A stretch of DNA of 11,282 nt from an uncultured Clostridia bacterium. Lineage in GTDB: Bacteria > Bacillota_A > Clostridia > TANB77 > CAG-508. Of this stretch, positions 1 through 7,710 are shown one piece after another. Positions within the stretch are counted from its first letter, which is position 1. Each line of letters begins with the position of its first letter. Under the pieces are notes generated by a model, which saw only the letters and a list, made by a program, of their open reading frames with translations, was not told the DNA's origin and did not search any database. The translations under genes and the position numbers were made by a program. The DNA is taken from positions 1-11,282 of the forward strand of contig CANQQF010000035.1 in the NCBI GenBank assembly GCA_947625985.1, in the 5' to 3' direction.

Positions 1-876
<876 letters not shown>

Positions 877-887
877 TCATATGTGTT

Positions 888-1331
888 TTATAGGTCATCT
901 ATTAACCTTCCAATTTCTATTTCATTTCCATTGTCTGAACTATATTTTATTGTATAACTTTTTTCTTCGTTTGTTTCTTCTACTTTTTCTATTTTGTATG
1001 TTCCATTTTCTGATATTAATGTTTTTCTTAATAAAGCTTCTGTGTCTATAATATTTTCTTCGTTTATTATCTCTTGATTTCTTAAGTATGTTAATAAATC
1101 TTTTGTATTGTTTGCCGTATATTTGTCTATAATGTATTCTTGTTGTTTTAAACGTATTGCTTCATTTACTTCACCTTGTTCGTTTACTCTTACGGCTTCT
1201 GTCGTTTTAGCGATAACACCATCTTCTCCAGACAACATTGCTATGGTTGTTCCTGATAGTAAAAAAACTGCCACAACCGCTATAATTGCTGATGTTAGTG
1301 TTACACCGTTTTGTTGTTTTAGATTTTTCAT
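888..1331 (-). CDS. Type IV pilin-like (pseudopilin) protein
   Basis: A 147-residue protein with a class III (prepilin) signal: a short charged leader, MKNLKQQNG, then VTLTSAIIAVVAVFLLSG, a hydrophobic helix at about residues 10-28. Prepilin peptidase would be expected to cut after Gly9. The Glu at mature position 5, typical of GFTLIE pilins, is absent; the residue there is Ser. Many clostridial pilin-like proteins of the type NGITLIALVV...GENGIL also lack this Glu, and the following TTIAMLSGEDGVI matches that pattern. The rest is an acidic, mostly helical then beta-rich domain (about 45-147) with no recognised fold. AAAGGGG precedes the ATG. No pilus assembly ATPase, PilC or prepilin peptidase gene is in the window, so it is either an orphan minor pilin or depends on a distant locus. 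It probably shares its promoter with the downstream ABC-F gene. Confidence 0.85.
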   Translation of the reverse strand: MKNLKQQNGVTLTSAIIAVVAVFLLSGTTIAMLSGEDGVIAKTTEAVRVNEQGEVNEAIRLKQQEYIIDKYTANNTKDLLTYLRNQEIINEENIIDTEALLRKTLISENGTYKIEKVEETNEEKSYTIKYSSDNGNEIEIGRLIDDL

Positions 1332-1369
1332 ATTCTACCCCTTTCGCTTTATTTTAAAACATCTCCGAT

Positions 1370-1398
1370 ATTATATAATATTTTTTTGATTTTTGCAA
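1370..1398 (-). promoter_or_regulatory. Sigma-A-type promoter for the pilin/ABC-F genes
   Basis: Read on the minus strand, TTGCAA (1393-1398) is followed by a 17-bp spacer and a perfect TATAAT (1370-1375). This predicts a 5' UTR of about 30 nt before the pilin ATG at 1331. Assigned from consensus and spacing only. Confidence 0.7.
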
Positions 1399-1404
1399 TA
1401 CAAA

Positions 1405-1433
1405 TTGACTTTCCGTAAGAGAAATGATAAACT
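1405..1433 (+). promoter_or_regulatory. Sigma-A-type promoter for the CapA-like gene
   Basis: TTGACT (1405-1410), a 17-bp spacer, then TAAACT (1428-1433) with an extended -10 TG at 1425-1426. The predicted start is near 1440, about 40 nt before the ATG at 1482. The two divergent -35 boxes lie only 6 bp apart (1398 and 1405), so RNA polymerases could compete here. Confidence 0.6.
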
Positions 1434-1481
1434 ACTAAATATAATAAAACAAAAGATTTAAGATAAGGTAGGTGCTTTTTT

Positions 1482-2813
1482 ATGCCTAGAGATCCAAGAC
1501 AAAGACGTCGTTTTCAACCAAATACTAAACAACAACGTACTATTATTATTTTAAGTTGCTGTCTTTCTTTTTTGGTTGGAGCTTTAATTATTTCACTTGT
1601 TTTTAATTTTCAAAATCACCATGAACAAGATACAAACGAAGTTGCTTCTAATGATGTTGCTACATCTCAAGAAGATGAATTTTCAAATGAAGATAATGGG
1701 AATTATAATTATACTGTTGAATTTGATAATGACATATATTCAGTTCTAAATGACGATGGTTCTGATAATAAAAAGGTTGAAGATAATGGCGACACTTCTT
1801 TTGTTGTAACTGCTCTTGGAAATATTATGTGTCCAAATACTTTATATGAAGATTGTTTTAATGAATCTAACCATTCTTATGATTTTTCTCATATTTTTTC
1901 TGATATTAAATATTTTACTCAAACTAGTGATCTTGCAATTGCTAATTTGGAAACTACATTTAGTGGAGAATCTAAAGGTTATAGCGGTTACCCAAAGTTT
2001 AATACTCCTGATTCTTTAACTCGTACTTTGAAAAATATTGGTATTGATGTTGTTTCAACTGCTAGCAATCATTGTTTAGATTTTGGCTTTGAAGGTTTGT
2101 CAAATACTATTGATGTTTTGGATCAATCAGATCTTTCTCATACTGGTACTTTTAAAACTGAAGCTGCTAGAAATTCTATTCTTTTTAAATATGCTAAAGG
2201 TGTCAAAATTGCAGTTGTTAATTATACTTATGGAACTAATGATGCTGTTCCTGATGGGAAAGGTTTTTGTGTAAATATAACTAATAAAGATTCTATTTTA
2301 AGTGATATTGAAAATGCTAAGTCTCAAAATGCTGATCTTATTATTGCTTGTATGCATTGGGGTGATGTTTCTTCAAGTACTCCTAATGATAATCAAAAAA
2401 ATATTACTGATTTTCTTTTCAAAAATGGTGTTGATATTATTTTAGGTACTCATCCTCAAATTTTGCAACCAATGGAAAAAAGAACAGTTACTTTAGATGA
2501 TGGTACTCAAAAAGATGGTTTTGTTATTTATTCTTTAGGAAGTCTTATAACTGACCAAACTAAACAAGAGTATAGAAATTCTGTTGTTTTAAATATAAAT
2601 GTTACTAAACATGCTGATGGAACTATTTCAATTGATAAGATTAGATATTTACCTACTAATTTCTTTAATTCTAATTCAGATAGCCAAAAATATAAGGTTT
2701 TAGATATTAATACTGCTTTAAATGCTTATGAATCAGGTAATAATTATATAGGTAATAATTATGATTATTTAAAAAATCAGGTTAATGAAATTAGTTCAAA
2801 AATTAAACCTTAA
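1482..2813 (+). CDS. CapA/PGA_cap-family membrane-anchored metallophosphoesterase-like protein
   Basis: A 443-residue protein with a basic N-terminus (MPRDPRQRRR), one membrane segment at about 20-44 (IIILSCCLSFLVGALIISLV), an acidic low-complexity linker (45-105) and an extracellular CapA (PGA_cap) domain from about 106 to 395. Visible family motifs are GNIM (113-116), NLETTFSG (155-162), SNHCLDFG (195-202), MHWGD (291-295), GTHPQILQP (322-330) and SLGSLI (351-356). The family is related to calcineurin-like metallophosphoesterases and includes CapA/PgsA of poly-gamma-glutamate capsules. No capB or capC homologue is nearby, so a capsule role is not supported. Two metal-site positions differ from common family forms: Asn for Asp in GDIM, and Gln for the second His in GTHPH. 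The start is supported by AAGGTAGGTG upstream. Codons strongly favour T in third position, unlike every neighbour. It is a single-gene transcription unit facing a convergent cluster. Confidence 0.9.
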   Translation: MPRDPRQRRRFQPNTKQQRTIIILSCCLSFLVGALIISLVFNFQNHHEQDTNEVASNDVATSQEDEFSNEDNGNYNYTVEFDNDIYSVLNDDGSDNKKVEDNGDTSFVVTALGNIMCPNTLYEDCFNESNHSYDFSHIFSDIKYFTQTSDLAIANLETTFSGESKGYSGYPKFNTPDSLTRTLKNIGIDVVSTASNHCLDFGFEGLSNTIDVLDQSDLSHTGTFKTEAARNSILFKYAKGVKIAVVNYTYGTNDAVPDGKGFCVNITNKDSILSDIENAKSQNADLIIACMHWGDVSSSTPNDNQKNITDFLFKNGVDIILGTHPQILQPMEKRTVTLDDGTQKDGFVIYSLGSLITDQTKQEYRNSVVLNINVTKHADGTISIDKIRYLPTNFFNSNSDSQKYKVLDINTALNAYESGNNYIGNNYDYLKNQVNEISSKIKP

Positions 2814-2863
2814 AAGAAAAAAGATAGTTAGTTTCTTATGAGCTATTTATTGTATGTAATGTA

Positions 2864-2893
2864 GATAACGAAAAAACATATAATTATATATTT
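2864..2893. repeat. Direct repeat, copy 1 of 2
   Basis: A 30-bp unit beginning GATAACGAAAAAA and containing the 12-bp perfect palindrome ATATAATTATAT (2878-2889). It matches the copy at 2955-2984 with two mismatches (C/T and A/G). Confidence 0.75.
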
Positions 2894-2916
2894 TGTAGTG
2901 AAATTGTGGGGACCGT

Positions 2917-2950
2917 TTTAGAAACTGTTACAAAGTTACAGTTTCTTAAA
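2917..2950. terminator. Hairpin between convergent genes, probable bidirectional terminator
   Basis: AGAAACTGT (2920-2928) and ACAGTTTCT (2938-2946) pair perfectly. Inside them, AC/GT pairs form after one T-T mismatch, leaving an AAA loop, and flanking TTT/AAA can extend the stem. It is AT-rich and lacks a clean U-tract, so termination is inferred mainly from its place between two convergent genes. Confidence 0.5.
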
Positions 2951-2954
2951 TGGG

Positions 2955-2984
2955 GATAACGAAAAAATATATAATTATATGTTT
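2955..2984. repeat. Direct repeat, copy 2 of 2
   Basis: Second copy of the GATAACGAAAAAA unit, 91 bp from the first, again with ATATAATTATAT (2969-2980). Read on the minus strand, the palindrome is followed by a TTTTTT tract and could act as a weak AT-only terminator for the cluster ending at 3008. Confidence 0.75.
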
Positions 2985-3007
2985 ATTTATTAGCTTGCAA
3001 GAACTAA

Positions 3008-4555
3008 CTATCTTTCTTCTTCATCATTTTCTTTTTGTTTGTTATATGATTCCATTTCATTTATTTTTCTAAAAGATTCTATAAAGTCTTCTCCTTTTAC
3101 TTTTAAATTTTCTTTAAAATTATTACATGTTTCTTTCGTTTTTTTGTATCCTCTCCTTATAGGAAGTGTCATTGGTCTTATTTGTTCTTTTAATGTAGGA
3201 TACTCTTTTGGTGGTTCTCCTGTTTTTAATATACTATCTATTATTTTTATTTTTTTTCTATATTGTTTTTGATACCATTTTTTTGCTTTTGATATTTCTG
3301 CATTATGTGTAAGATAAATTTTCGCTTTTTCGTAAGCTTTTATTATTGGGTTTGATGCTATTTCTAAACTGTATTTATTTCTAGCATATATCCAATCTTT
3401 TTCTTCTCTGAAATTGTCTTTCATTTCTTTTTTTGCCTGTATTTTCATTTTTGCTAATGTTCTTTTTAAATAATATTTATTTATTTGTGATATTTCTTCT
3501 TTTGTTGTTGTTTTAAGTGCTTGATAAATTAGTTCTAAATACATCTCTTCAGATTGCTGTGTAGCTAATTTTTTTTCACTTTTTTTAAGTTCTTCCATGT
3601 TTGCTATATGTATTTTTTCTTTTATCATATTTTCTATTAGTTCTTTTACTGTTCTTTTTGTTCCGTCTTCATGGTATTTCTTTTTTAATATTGGATAATC
3701 TTCTAATATTTCAGTTTCTTTTCTTTGTGTTATTAATGTATCTAATATTTTTTCTGTAGCTTCTTCTCTATCTTGCTCTACCATATCAAATTCTTCGCCT
3801 GAATTCGATTTTACATCATTTGTTATTAGTAAAGAAGATTTTTTGTTTAAATCATATATTAACATTTCAACTTCTTTTTCAAGTGAATATCCTAGTATTT
3901 CTATTAGTGCTTTTACTGCTGTTCCTTCTGCATCATTTTCTAATGCAAGTGCTCCCCAATTTTCATTATAGAATCTTCTTTCTATATATGTTATTAATGC
4001 ATAATCTTGAGCATATTTGATTGCTTCTTTTGAACTTACTTCACTTAAAGACATCTGATATTGTCTATGATGTTCTATTTCATGAAAAACTGTACTAAAA
4101 ATTTGCTTTATTCCGTATTTTCGTTGTTCTGGATTATCACTTTCTAAATACTCAAAATTATTTTTTATATTTATCTCAATATAATCATTATAATCATACA
4201 TTCCATCAAGATTGTCTTCTTCTTCATCTTCTATATAGATTTGTAATTTGTATGGGTATTTTTCTTCTAATTGTTCCATTTCTAAGTCAAATACTTCTTT
4301 TATTGCTTTTTCTAGTTCATTTTTTTGTTTCTCATTTTCTTCTTGAAATCTTTCATTAGAGAATTTTTTTATTATTTTTTCTATAATTTCCTTTTGTTTT
4401 TTTCTGTTTTCTTTACTTACTTCTGCTATGTTTTGTATTCTTCTTATTTCTTCTACTTCACTTTCAGCCGGTATATAGTATAATACATAGTCTTCTTCAT
4501 TATACTCTTCTTCATAGTTTTCTTTAAGGATAGAATCTGAATCTAATTTTTCCAT
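3008..4555 (-). CDS. Putative HExxH zinc metalloprotease-like protein, paralogue A
   Basis: A 515-residue, highly charged protein with no signal peptide or membrane segment, so probably cytoplasmic. Family not recognised. HEIEHHRQY at 158-166 is an HExxH zinc-protease motif. Glu206 in LENDA lies 48 residues after His158 and could be the third ligand, as in gluzincins. The N-terminal third (about 35-100) is helical or coiled-coil with EEIRRIQNI at 36-44. Blocks shared with the upstream 549-residue protein are EVSSKEA (172-178), QDREE (261-265), YPILKK (287-292), DGTK (297-300), SEEMYL (335-340) and QINK (357-360). The C-terminus (about 380-515) is basic, diverges from the paralogue and ends in an acidic tail. 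TTAGGAGC precedes the start, 21 nt after the paralogue's stop, so it is the last gene of the corA cluster. Its stop lies inside a long inverted repeat. Metal dependence and protease activity are inferred from motifs only. Confidence 0.85.
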   Translation of the reverse strand: MEKLDSDSILKENYEEEYNEEDYVLYYIPAESEVEEIRRIQNIAEVSKENRKKQKEIIEKIIKKFSNERFQEENEKQKNELEKAIKEVFDLEMEQLEEKYPYKLQIYIEDEEEDNLDGMYDYNDYIEINIKNNFEYLESDNPEQRKYGIKQIFSTVFHEIEHHRQYQMSLSEVSSKEAIKYAQDYALITYIERRFYNENWGALALENDAEGTAVKALIEILGYSLEKEVEMLIYDLNKKSSLLITNDVKSNSGEEFDMVEQDREEATEKILDTLITQRKETEILEDYPILKKKYHEDGTKRTVKELIENMIKEKIHIANMEELKKSEKKLATQQSEEMYLELIYQALKTTTKEEISQINKYYLKRTLAKMKIQAKKEMKDNFREEKDWIYARNKYSLEIASNPIIKAYEKAKIYLTHNAEISKAKKWYQKQYRKKIKIIDSILKTGEPPKEYPTLKEQIRPMTLPIRRGYKKTKETCNNFKENLKVKGEDFIESFRKINEMESYNKQKENDEEER

Positions 4556-4576
4556 TTATTTTGCTCCTAACTATTT

Positions 4577-6226
4577 TTATCTTTCATCAGTTTCTTTCGT
4601 ATCCTTATTCATCATATTTGTTTTTGGCCTATGTTTACCTATTATACATTCTGCTTTTCCAGTTTTTCTCCAATTTTCTATTTTTATTTCAATTTCGAAT
4701 TTGTTTACTTTATTTTCTTTTATTGATTGTTTTGACCTTTTATTATTTACTAGTTTTTCTGCTCTTTCGTTATCTATCAATCTTTCTGTTTTCTCGTCGT
4801 CTATCAATTTTTTTGTTTTCTCATCATTGTCTATATTTTTTGTGTGTTTAGGTTCTGTAAATTTGTTTATTACTTTTTTTATTGGTTGTATCAATTTCTC
4901 AAAGAAACTTTCCATTTTACTCATAAACTTATCGAATTGATTAATTTCTTTAAGTGATTGTTTTCTCGTGTTTGCTGGTTTTTGAGGAAGTGCTTCTTTT
5001 CGTACTGCTTTTATTAATGACTTCTGATTCATTAACTTTGACTGTACATATAATCTTAGTTCTTCTTGCTCTCCTAGAACTTGTTCTTCCATATCAGACT
5101 CGTTTTCGTTTACTTCATTTTGTAAATTTTTATATTTCTCCCCTGCTTCTATAAGTTCATAGGCTTCTGATTCAAATTTACTTTCCATTTTGTTTAAGAC
5201 TTCACTTAAGTCTTTTTTGTTTATTTGGTTTAATTCTGTTCGTGTAGTATTTAGTAATGATTTATATATTATGCCTAAATACATATCTTCTGAATTGTTA
5301 ATTGCTTGTTTGTATTCTTCTTCTGAAAGCCAGTGATTTTGTAATATTTCTTTTTTTTCACTTTTCATTTCTTCGATTAATTGCTTAGTTCCTTTTTTTG
5401 TTCCGTCCATGTTATACACTTTTTTTAATATTGGATATTTGTTTAGTAGTTCTATATTTTTATTTATACATATTTCTCTGTCTAAGACTTTATCTACTAG
5501 CTCTTCTCTGTCTTGTTTTTTTATATCGTATATTTGTCCATTACTTCCTTTTATATTTTTTACTTCATATTGGGCTGTAGATTTTATTATTTTGTGTTTT
5601 AACATATCAATATTTTTTTGTTTATCATATCCTATAGATTCTATTTCTTTTCTTTCTGCAACTTCATTTGCATCATTTTCTAATCCGAATTCTGAATAGT
5701 TTGATTGATAATATTGTTTTCCTAATATTCTATTTACAGCATAGTCTTTTCCAAATTGTAATGCTTCTTTTGAGCTAACTTCTCTTGTTGACATTATATA
5801 TTGCCTATGATGTTGTATTTCATGCAAAATAGTGTGTACTATTTTTTTGCATCCATCCATTCTTTGATTATAATCTGAACTTTGTAAATTTTTATATAAT
5901 TTATCTGTGTTTATTTTTATACCTTCATCAAAGCAGTATTGTCCGTAAAATGTTCCTCTAGCTTGTTTTCCTAGTAGTAGATGGACTTTTTGACCAAAGT
6001 CTTTTTCTATTCCAGATATCTCTGAATTATATATTCTTGTTATTATTCTATCTAATTTTTGCTTAACTGCTGGATTATCCAGTCTTTGTACTTCCATAAA
6101 TACAAATAAATCATCTATTGCTGTTATTCTTTCCTCTAATTCTTCATCTGTCATTCCTGTTATATTTTGGACTTTTCTAATTTTATCTGCTTCTAAGAAT
6201 AAACGCATATTTTCTTCTCTATTCAT
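4577..6226 (-). CDS. Putative HExxH zinc metalloprotease-like protein, paralogue B
   Basis: A 549-residue charged protein, predicted cytoplasmic, with no recognised family name. It carries HEIQHHRQY (135-143) and LENDA (182-186), with Glu183 exactly 48 residues after His135, the same spacing as in the downstream 515-residue paralogue. Alignable blocks run through most of the length: DKIRKVQNI (14-22), EVSSKEA (149-155), IGY (198-200), QDREE (238-242), YPILKK (264-269), DGTK (274-277), SEDMYL (312-317) and QINK (334-337). The C-terminal 140 residues are unique: an amphipathic stretch (about 425-456, FMSKMESFFEKLIQPIKKV), four 9-residue repeats (467-502) and a basic tail. The start at 6226 is supported by AGGTAGGAA; an internal ATG at 6208 is possible but has less support. 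The gene begins 8 nt after the 54-codon ORF, so the two are probably translationally coupled. Confidence 0.85.
   Translation of the reverse strand: MNREENMRLFLEADKIRKVQNITGMTDEELEERITAIDDLFVFMEVQRLDNPAVKQKLDRIITRIYNSEISGIEKDFGQKVHLLLGKQARGTFYGQYCFDEGIKINTDKLYKNLQSSDYNQRMDGCKKIVHTILHEIQHHRQYIMSTREVSSKEALQFGKDYAVNRILGKQYYQSNYSEFGLENDANEVAERKEIESIGYDKQKNIDMLKHKIIKSTAQYEVKNIKGSNGQIYDIKKQDREELVDKVLDREICINKNIELLNKYPILKKVYNMDGTKKGTKQLIEEMKSEKKEILQNHWLSEEEYKQAINNSEDMYLGIIYKSLLNTTRTELNQINKKDLSEVLNKMESKFESEAYELIEAGEKYKNLQNEVNENESDMEEQVLGEQEELRLYVQSKLMNQKSLIKAVRKEALPQKPANTRKQSLKEINQFDKFMSKMESFFEKLIQPIKKVINKFTEPKHTKNIDNDEKTKKLIDDEKTERLIDNERAEKLVNNKRSKQSIKENKVNKFEIEIKIENWRKTGKAECIIGKHRPKTNMMNKDTKETDER
4721..4828 (-). 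repeat. Four tandem 27-bp (9-residue) coding repeats
   Basis: Residues 467-502 of the 549-residue protein read as NDEKTKKLI, DDEKTERLI, DNERAEKLV and NNKRSKQSI. The first three are close copies and the fourth is diverged. The units are charged and probably helical. The reverse-complemented TCTATCAAT and TTTTCTCGTCG-like words recur at DNA level. Confidence 0.75.
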
Positions 6227-6234
6227 TTTTATTC

Positions 6235-6399
6235 CTACCTATCTTCCCTATCTTCTTTTTTCTCATTCTCTCCATTTTTCTTATGTTTTTTATAGATTTC
6301 TTCTAAGATTATTTCTGTTGGGTTATTTTGGTATTGTTTTTCTATTTTTAGCATTTTTCTAATTTCTTCTGCTTTCTTTTTTTGTTCTTTTTTATTCAT
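6235..6399 (-). CDS. Small 54-residue hypothetical protein in the corA cluster
   Basis: An ATG at 6399 sits behind a strong AAAGGAG site seven bases upstream and reads 54 codons to a TAG at 6235. It lies 20 nt after the corA-like stop and 8 nt before the next gene. The product is Lys/Glu-rich and helical, starting MNKKEQKKKAEEIRKMLKIE. The segment AEEIRKMLKI followed by NPTEIILEEIYKK resembles the N-terminal segments of the two HExxH proteins: VEEIRRIQNI...EIIEKIIKK in one, and ADKIRKVQNI...NPAVKQKLDRIITRIY in the other. It could therefore be a stand-alone copy of that domain, perhaps for pairing with the larger proteins. The resemblance is short and low-complexity, so homology is tentative; the gene itself is well supported by its site and spacing. 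Confidence 0.75.
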   Translation of the reverse strand: MNKKEQKKKAEEIRKMLKIEKQYQNNPTEIILEEIYKKHKKNGENEKKEDREDR

Positions 6400-6419
6400 T
6401 TTTTACTCCTTTCTTTTAG

Positions 6420-7370
6420 TTAGTTTAAAAAGTCTTTTTTCTTTAACCATATTGTTACTATTAGTGTTAATATTATTGATATTACTACCATTATTCCAAA
6501 CCCAAAAGCGTTTTTTTCAAGTGGTAATAATACATTCATTCCCCAGAAACTTGATATCATTGTTGGTACTGCCAATATTATTGTTATTGATGTTAGGAAT
6601 TTCATTACATCGTTTAGGTTGTTTGATATAATTGATGCATATGTATCCATTGTACTATTTAATATGTCATTGTATATTTTTGCCATTTCTATTGCTTGTT
6701 TATTTTCTATTATTGCGTCTTCTAGTGTGTCTTCATCTTCTTCATATAGTTTTATTATTTTTCCTCTCATTGTTTTTTCCATTACAACTTCGTTTGATTT
6801 TAATGAGGTTGTAATGTATACTAATCCTTTTTCAAGGTTCATTAGTTTCAACAATTGTTCATTTTTTGTGGATTTCTTTAGTATGTGTTCTGCAACTTCT
6901 GTTTCTTTGTTTATTTGTTTTAGGTATGTTAAAAATAGTGATGCATTTTCATATAATATTTGTAATACGAATCTGCTTTTCTTATATGTTTGCATATTTT
7001 TAATTTTCCCTTTTTCAAAGTTTTTCATTACTTTGTTTGAACGTAATGATACTGTTATTAGGAAGTCATCTCTTACTATTATCATTCCCATTGGTACTGT
7101 TGCATACATTTGTGTTCCTTCTCTTTTTTCTATTGTTGGTGTATCTACTACAAATAGAATTGTTCCATCTTCTTCTTCTACATCTATTCTAGCTTTTTCT
7201 TCGTAGTCTAGTGCGTCTCTTATGAAGTCTTCTTGTATTTTTACTCCTTCACATACTTTTTTTATTTCTTGCTCAGAGGGATTGACCAGATTTATCCAAC
7301 TTCCTTTTTTGAATTCGTCAATTTCACTAAATTCGTTTGTTGTTAAATTTGTATTAAATATTTTTAACAT
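6420..7370 (-). CDS. CorA-family divalent metal (Mg2+/Co2+) transporter
   Basis: A 316-residue protein of usual CorA length. The N-terminal cytoplasmic domain (about 1-245) has the beta-rich part with WINLVNPSEQEI (25-36) and GTILFVVDTPT (69-79), then the long stalk helices. TM1 is at about 257-276 (FLTSITIILAVPTMISSFW), leading into the diagnostic GMN motif at 277-279. TM2 is at about 288-309 and is followed by the basic C-terminus WLKKKDFLN. The family forms homopentameric channels in the cytoplasmic membrane; substrate choice among Mg2+, Co2+ and Ni2+ cannot be read from this sequence. The loop after GMN (VLLPLEKNAFG) is short, with two acidic or basic residues. GGAGGG lies about eight bases before the ATG. 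It is first in the cluster leading to the small ORF and the two HExxH genes. No M-box-like leader is evident, since the predicted UTR is about 40 nt. Confidence 0.95.
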   Translation of the reverse strand: MLKIFNTNLTTNEFSEIDEFKKGSWINLVNPSEQEIKKVCEGVKIQEDFIRDALDYEEKARIDVEEEDGTILFVVDTPTIEKREGTQMYATVPMGMIIVRDDFLITVSLRSNKVMKNFEKGKIKNMQTYKKSRFVLQILYENASLFLTYLKQINKETEVAEHILKKSTKNEQLLKLMNLEKGLVYITTSLKSNEVVMEKTMRGKIIKLYEEDEDTLEDAIIENKQAIEMAKIYNDILNSTMDTYASIISNNLNDVMKFLTSITIILAVPTMISSFWGMNVLLPLEKNAFGFGIMVVISIILTLIVTIWLKKKDFLN

Positions 7371-7416
7371 CTTTCATCCCTCCTCTTTGTTTTTTGACAC
7401 AATTACCCGTATTTTA

Positions 7417-7445
7417 ATTTTATTATTATTATGCGATTTTGTCAA
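7417..7445 (-). promoter_or_regulatory. Sigma-A-type promoter for the corA cluster
   Basis: On the minus strand a perfect TTGACA (7440-7445) is followed by 17 bp and TAAAAT (7417-7422, 5 of 6 consensus). The predicted start is near 7410, giving a leader of about 40 nt. No other convincing promoter is visible before the three downstream genes, so it probably drives all four. Confidence 0.7.
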
Positions 7446-7543
7446 TGTTTTATTGTTTTATTTCTTACTATAAACTTTATTTGAAGAACTTTTTATGACT
7501 AACTCTATTCTAAAATTTTGATATTTTGATATGATTTAATTAG

Positions 7544-7555
7544 ACTATTAATAGT
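7544..7555. promoter_or_regulatory. 12-bp perfect palindrome, possible operator
   Basis: ACTATTAATAGT is identical on both strands and lies about 100 bp upstream of the corA promoter, overlapping a weak plus-strand -10-like box. A perfect 12-mer palindrome can arise by chance in such AT-rich DNA, so regulator binding is only a possibility. Confidence 0.25.
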
Positions 7556-7710
7556 TTTTGTTGATCTTAAAGGATAAATGTTTTGAAATAAGTCTTTATT
7601 TTAGTAAATAAGTAATAATCTTATAAACTCTTAGGGAAATAAGCAAAAGACAAAGAACGATATGAGAATTGTAAAAAAAGTAATCAAAATGTCAAAAAAA
7701 TATAAAGAAA

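Larger units (their letters stand above)
2820..3015. repeat. Long imperfect inverted repeat bounding the convergent intergenic region
   Basis: AAAGATAGTTAGTT (2820-2833) recurs as its exact reverse complement AACTAACTATCTTT (3002-3015). The match continues imperfectly inward for roughly 20 more bases on each side. The right arm overlaps the last codons and stop of the minus-strand gene ending at 3008; the left arm begins 7 bp after the CapA-like stop. The enclosed 168 bp holds the direct repeats and hairpin listed separately. No clear target-site duplication is seen. It could be a bidirectional terminator region, a MITE-like remnant or a structured RNA. Confidence 0.6.

Noticed and set aside
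1482..2813. Poly-gamma-glutamate capsule operon
   Set aside because: Only the CapA-like protein is present; no capB, capC or capE homologue lies in the window, so capsule synthesis cannot be claimed.
2864..2984. CRISPR-like direct repeats
   Set aside because: There are only two 30-bp copies, 91 bp apart, with an internal AT palindrome and no array or cas genes; they are part of the structured convergent spacer.
6619..7206. Plus-strand 195-codon ORF within the corA-like gene
   Set aside because: The minus frame has full CorA features including GMN and two membrane helices; the plus ORF is its Ser/Phe-rich complement.
7371..7410. Possible M-box Mg2+ riboswitch before the corA-like gene
   Set aside because: The promoter at 7417-7445 leaves only about 40 nt of leader, too short for an M-box, and no matching conserved segments are visible.
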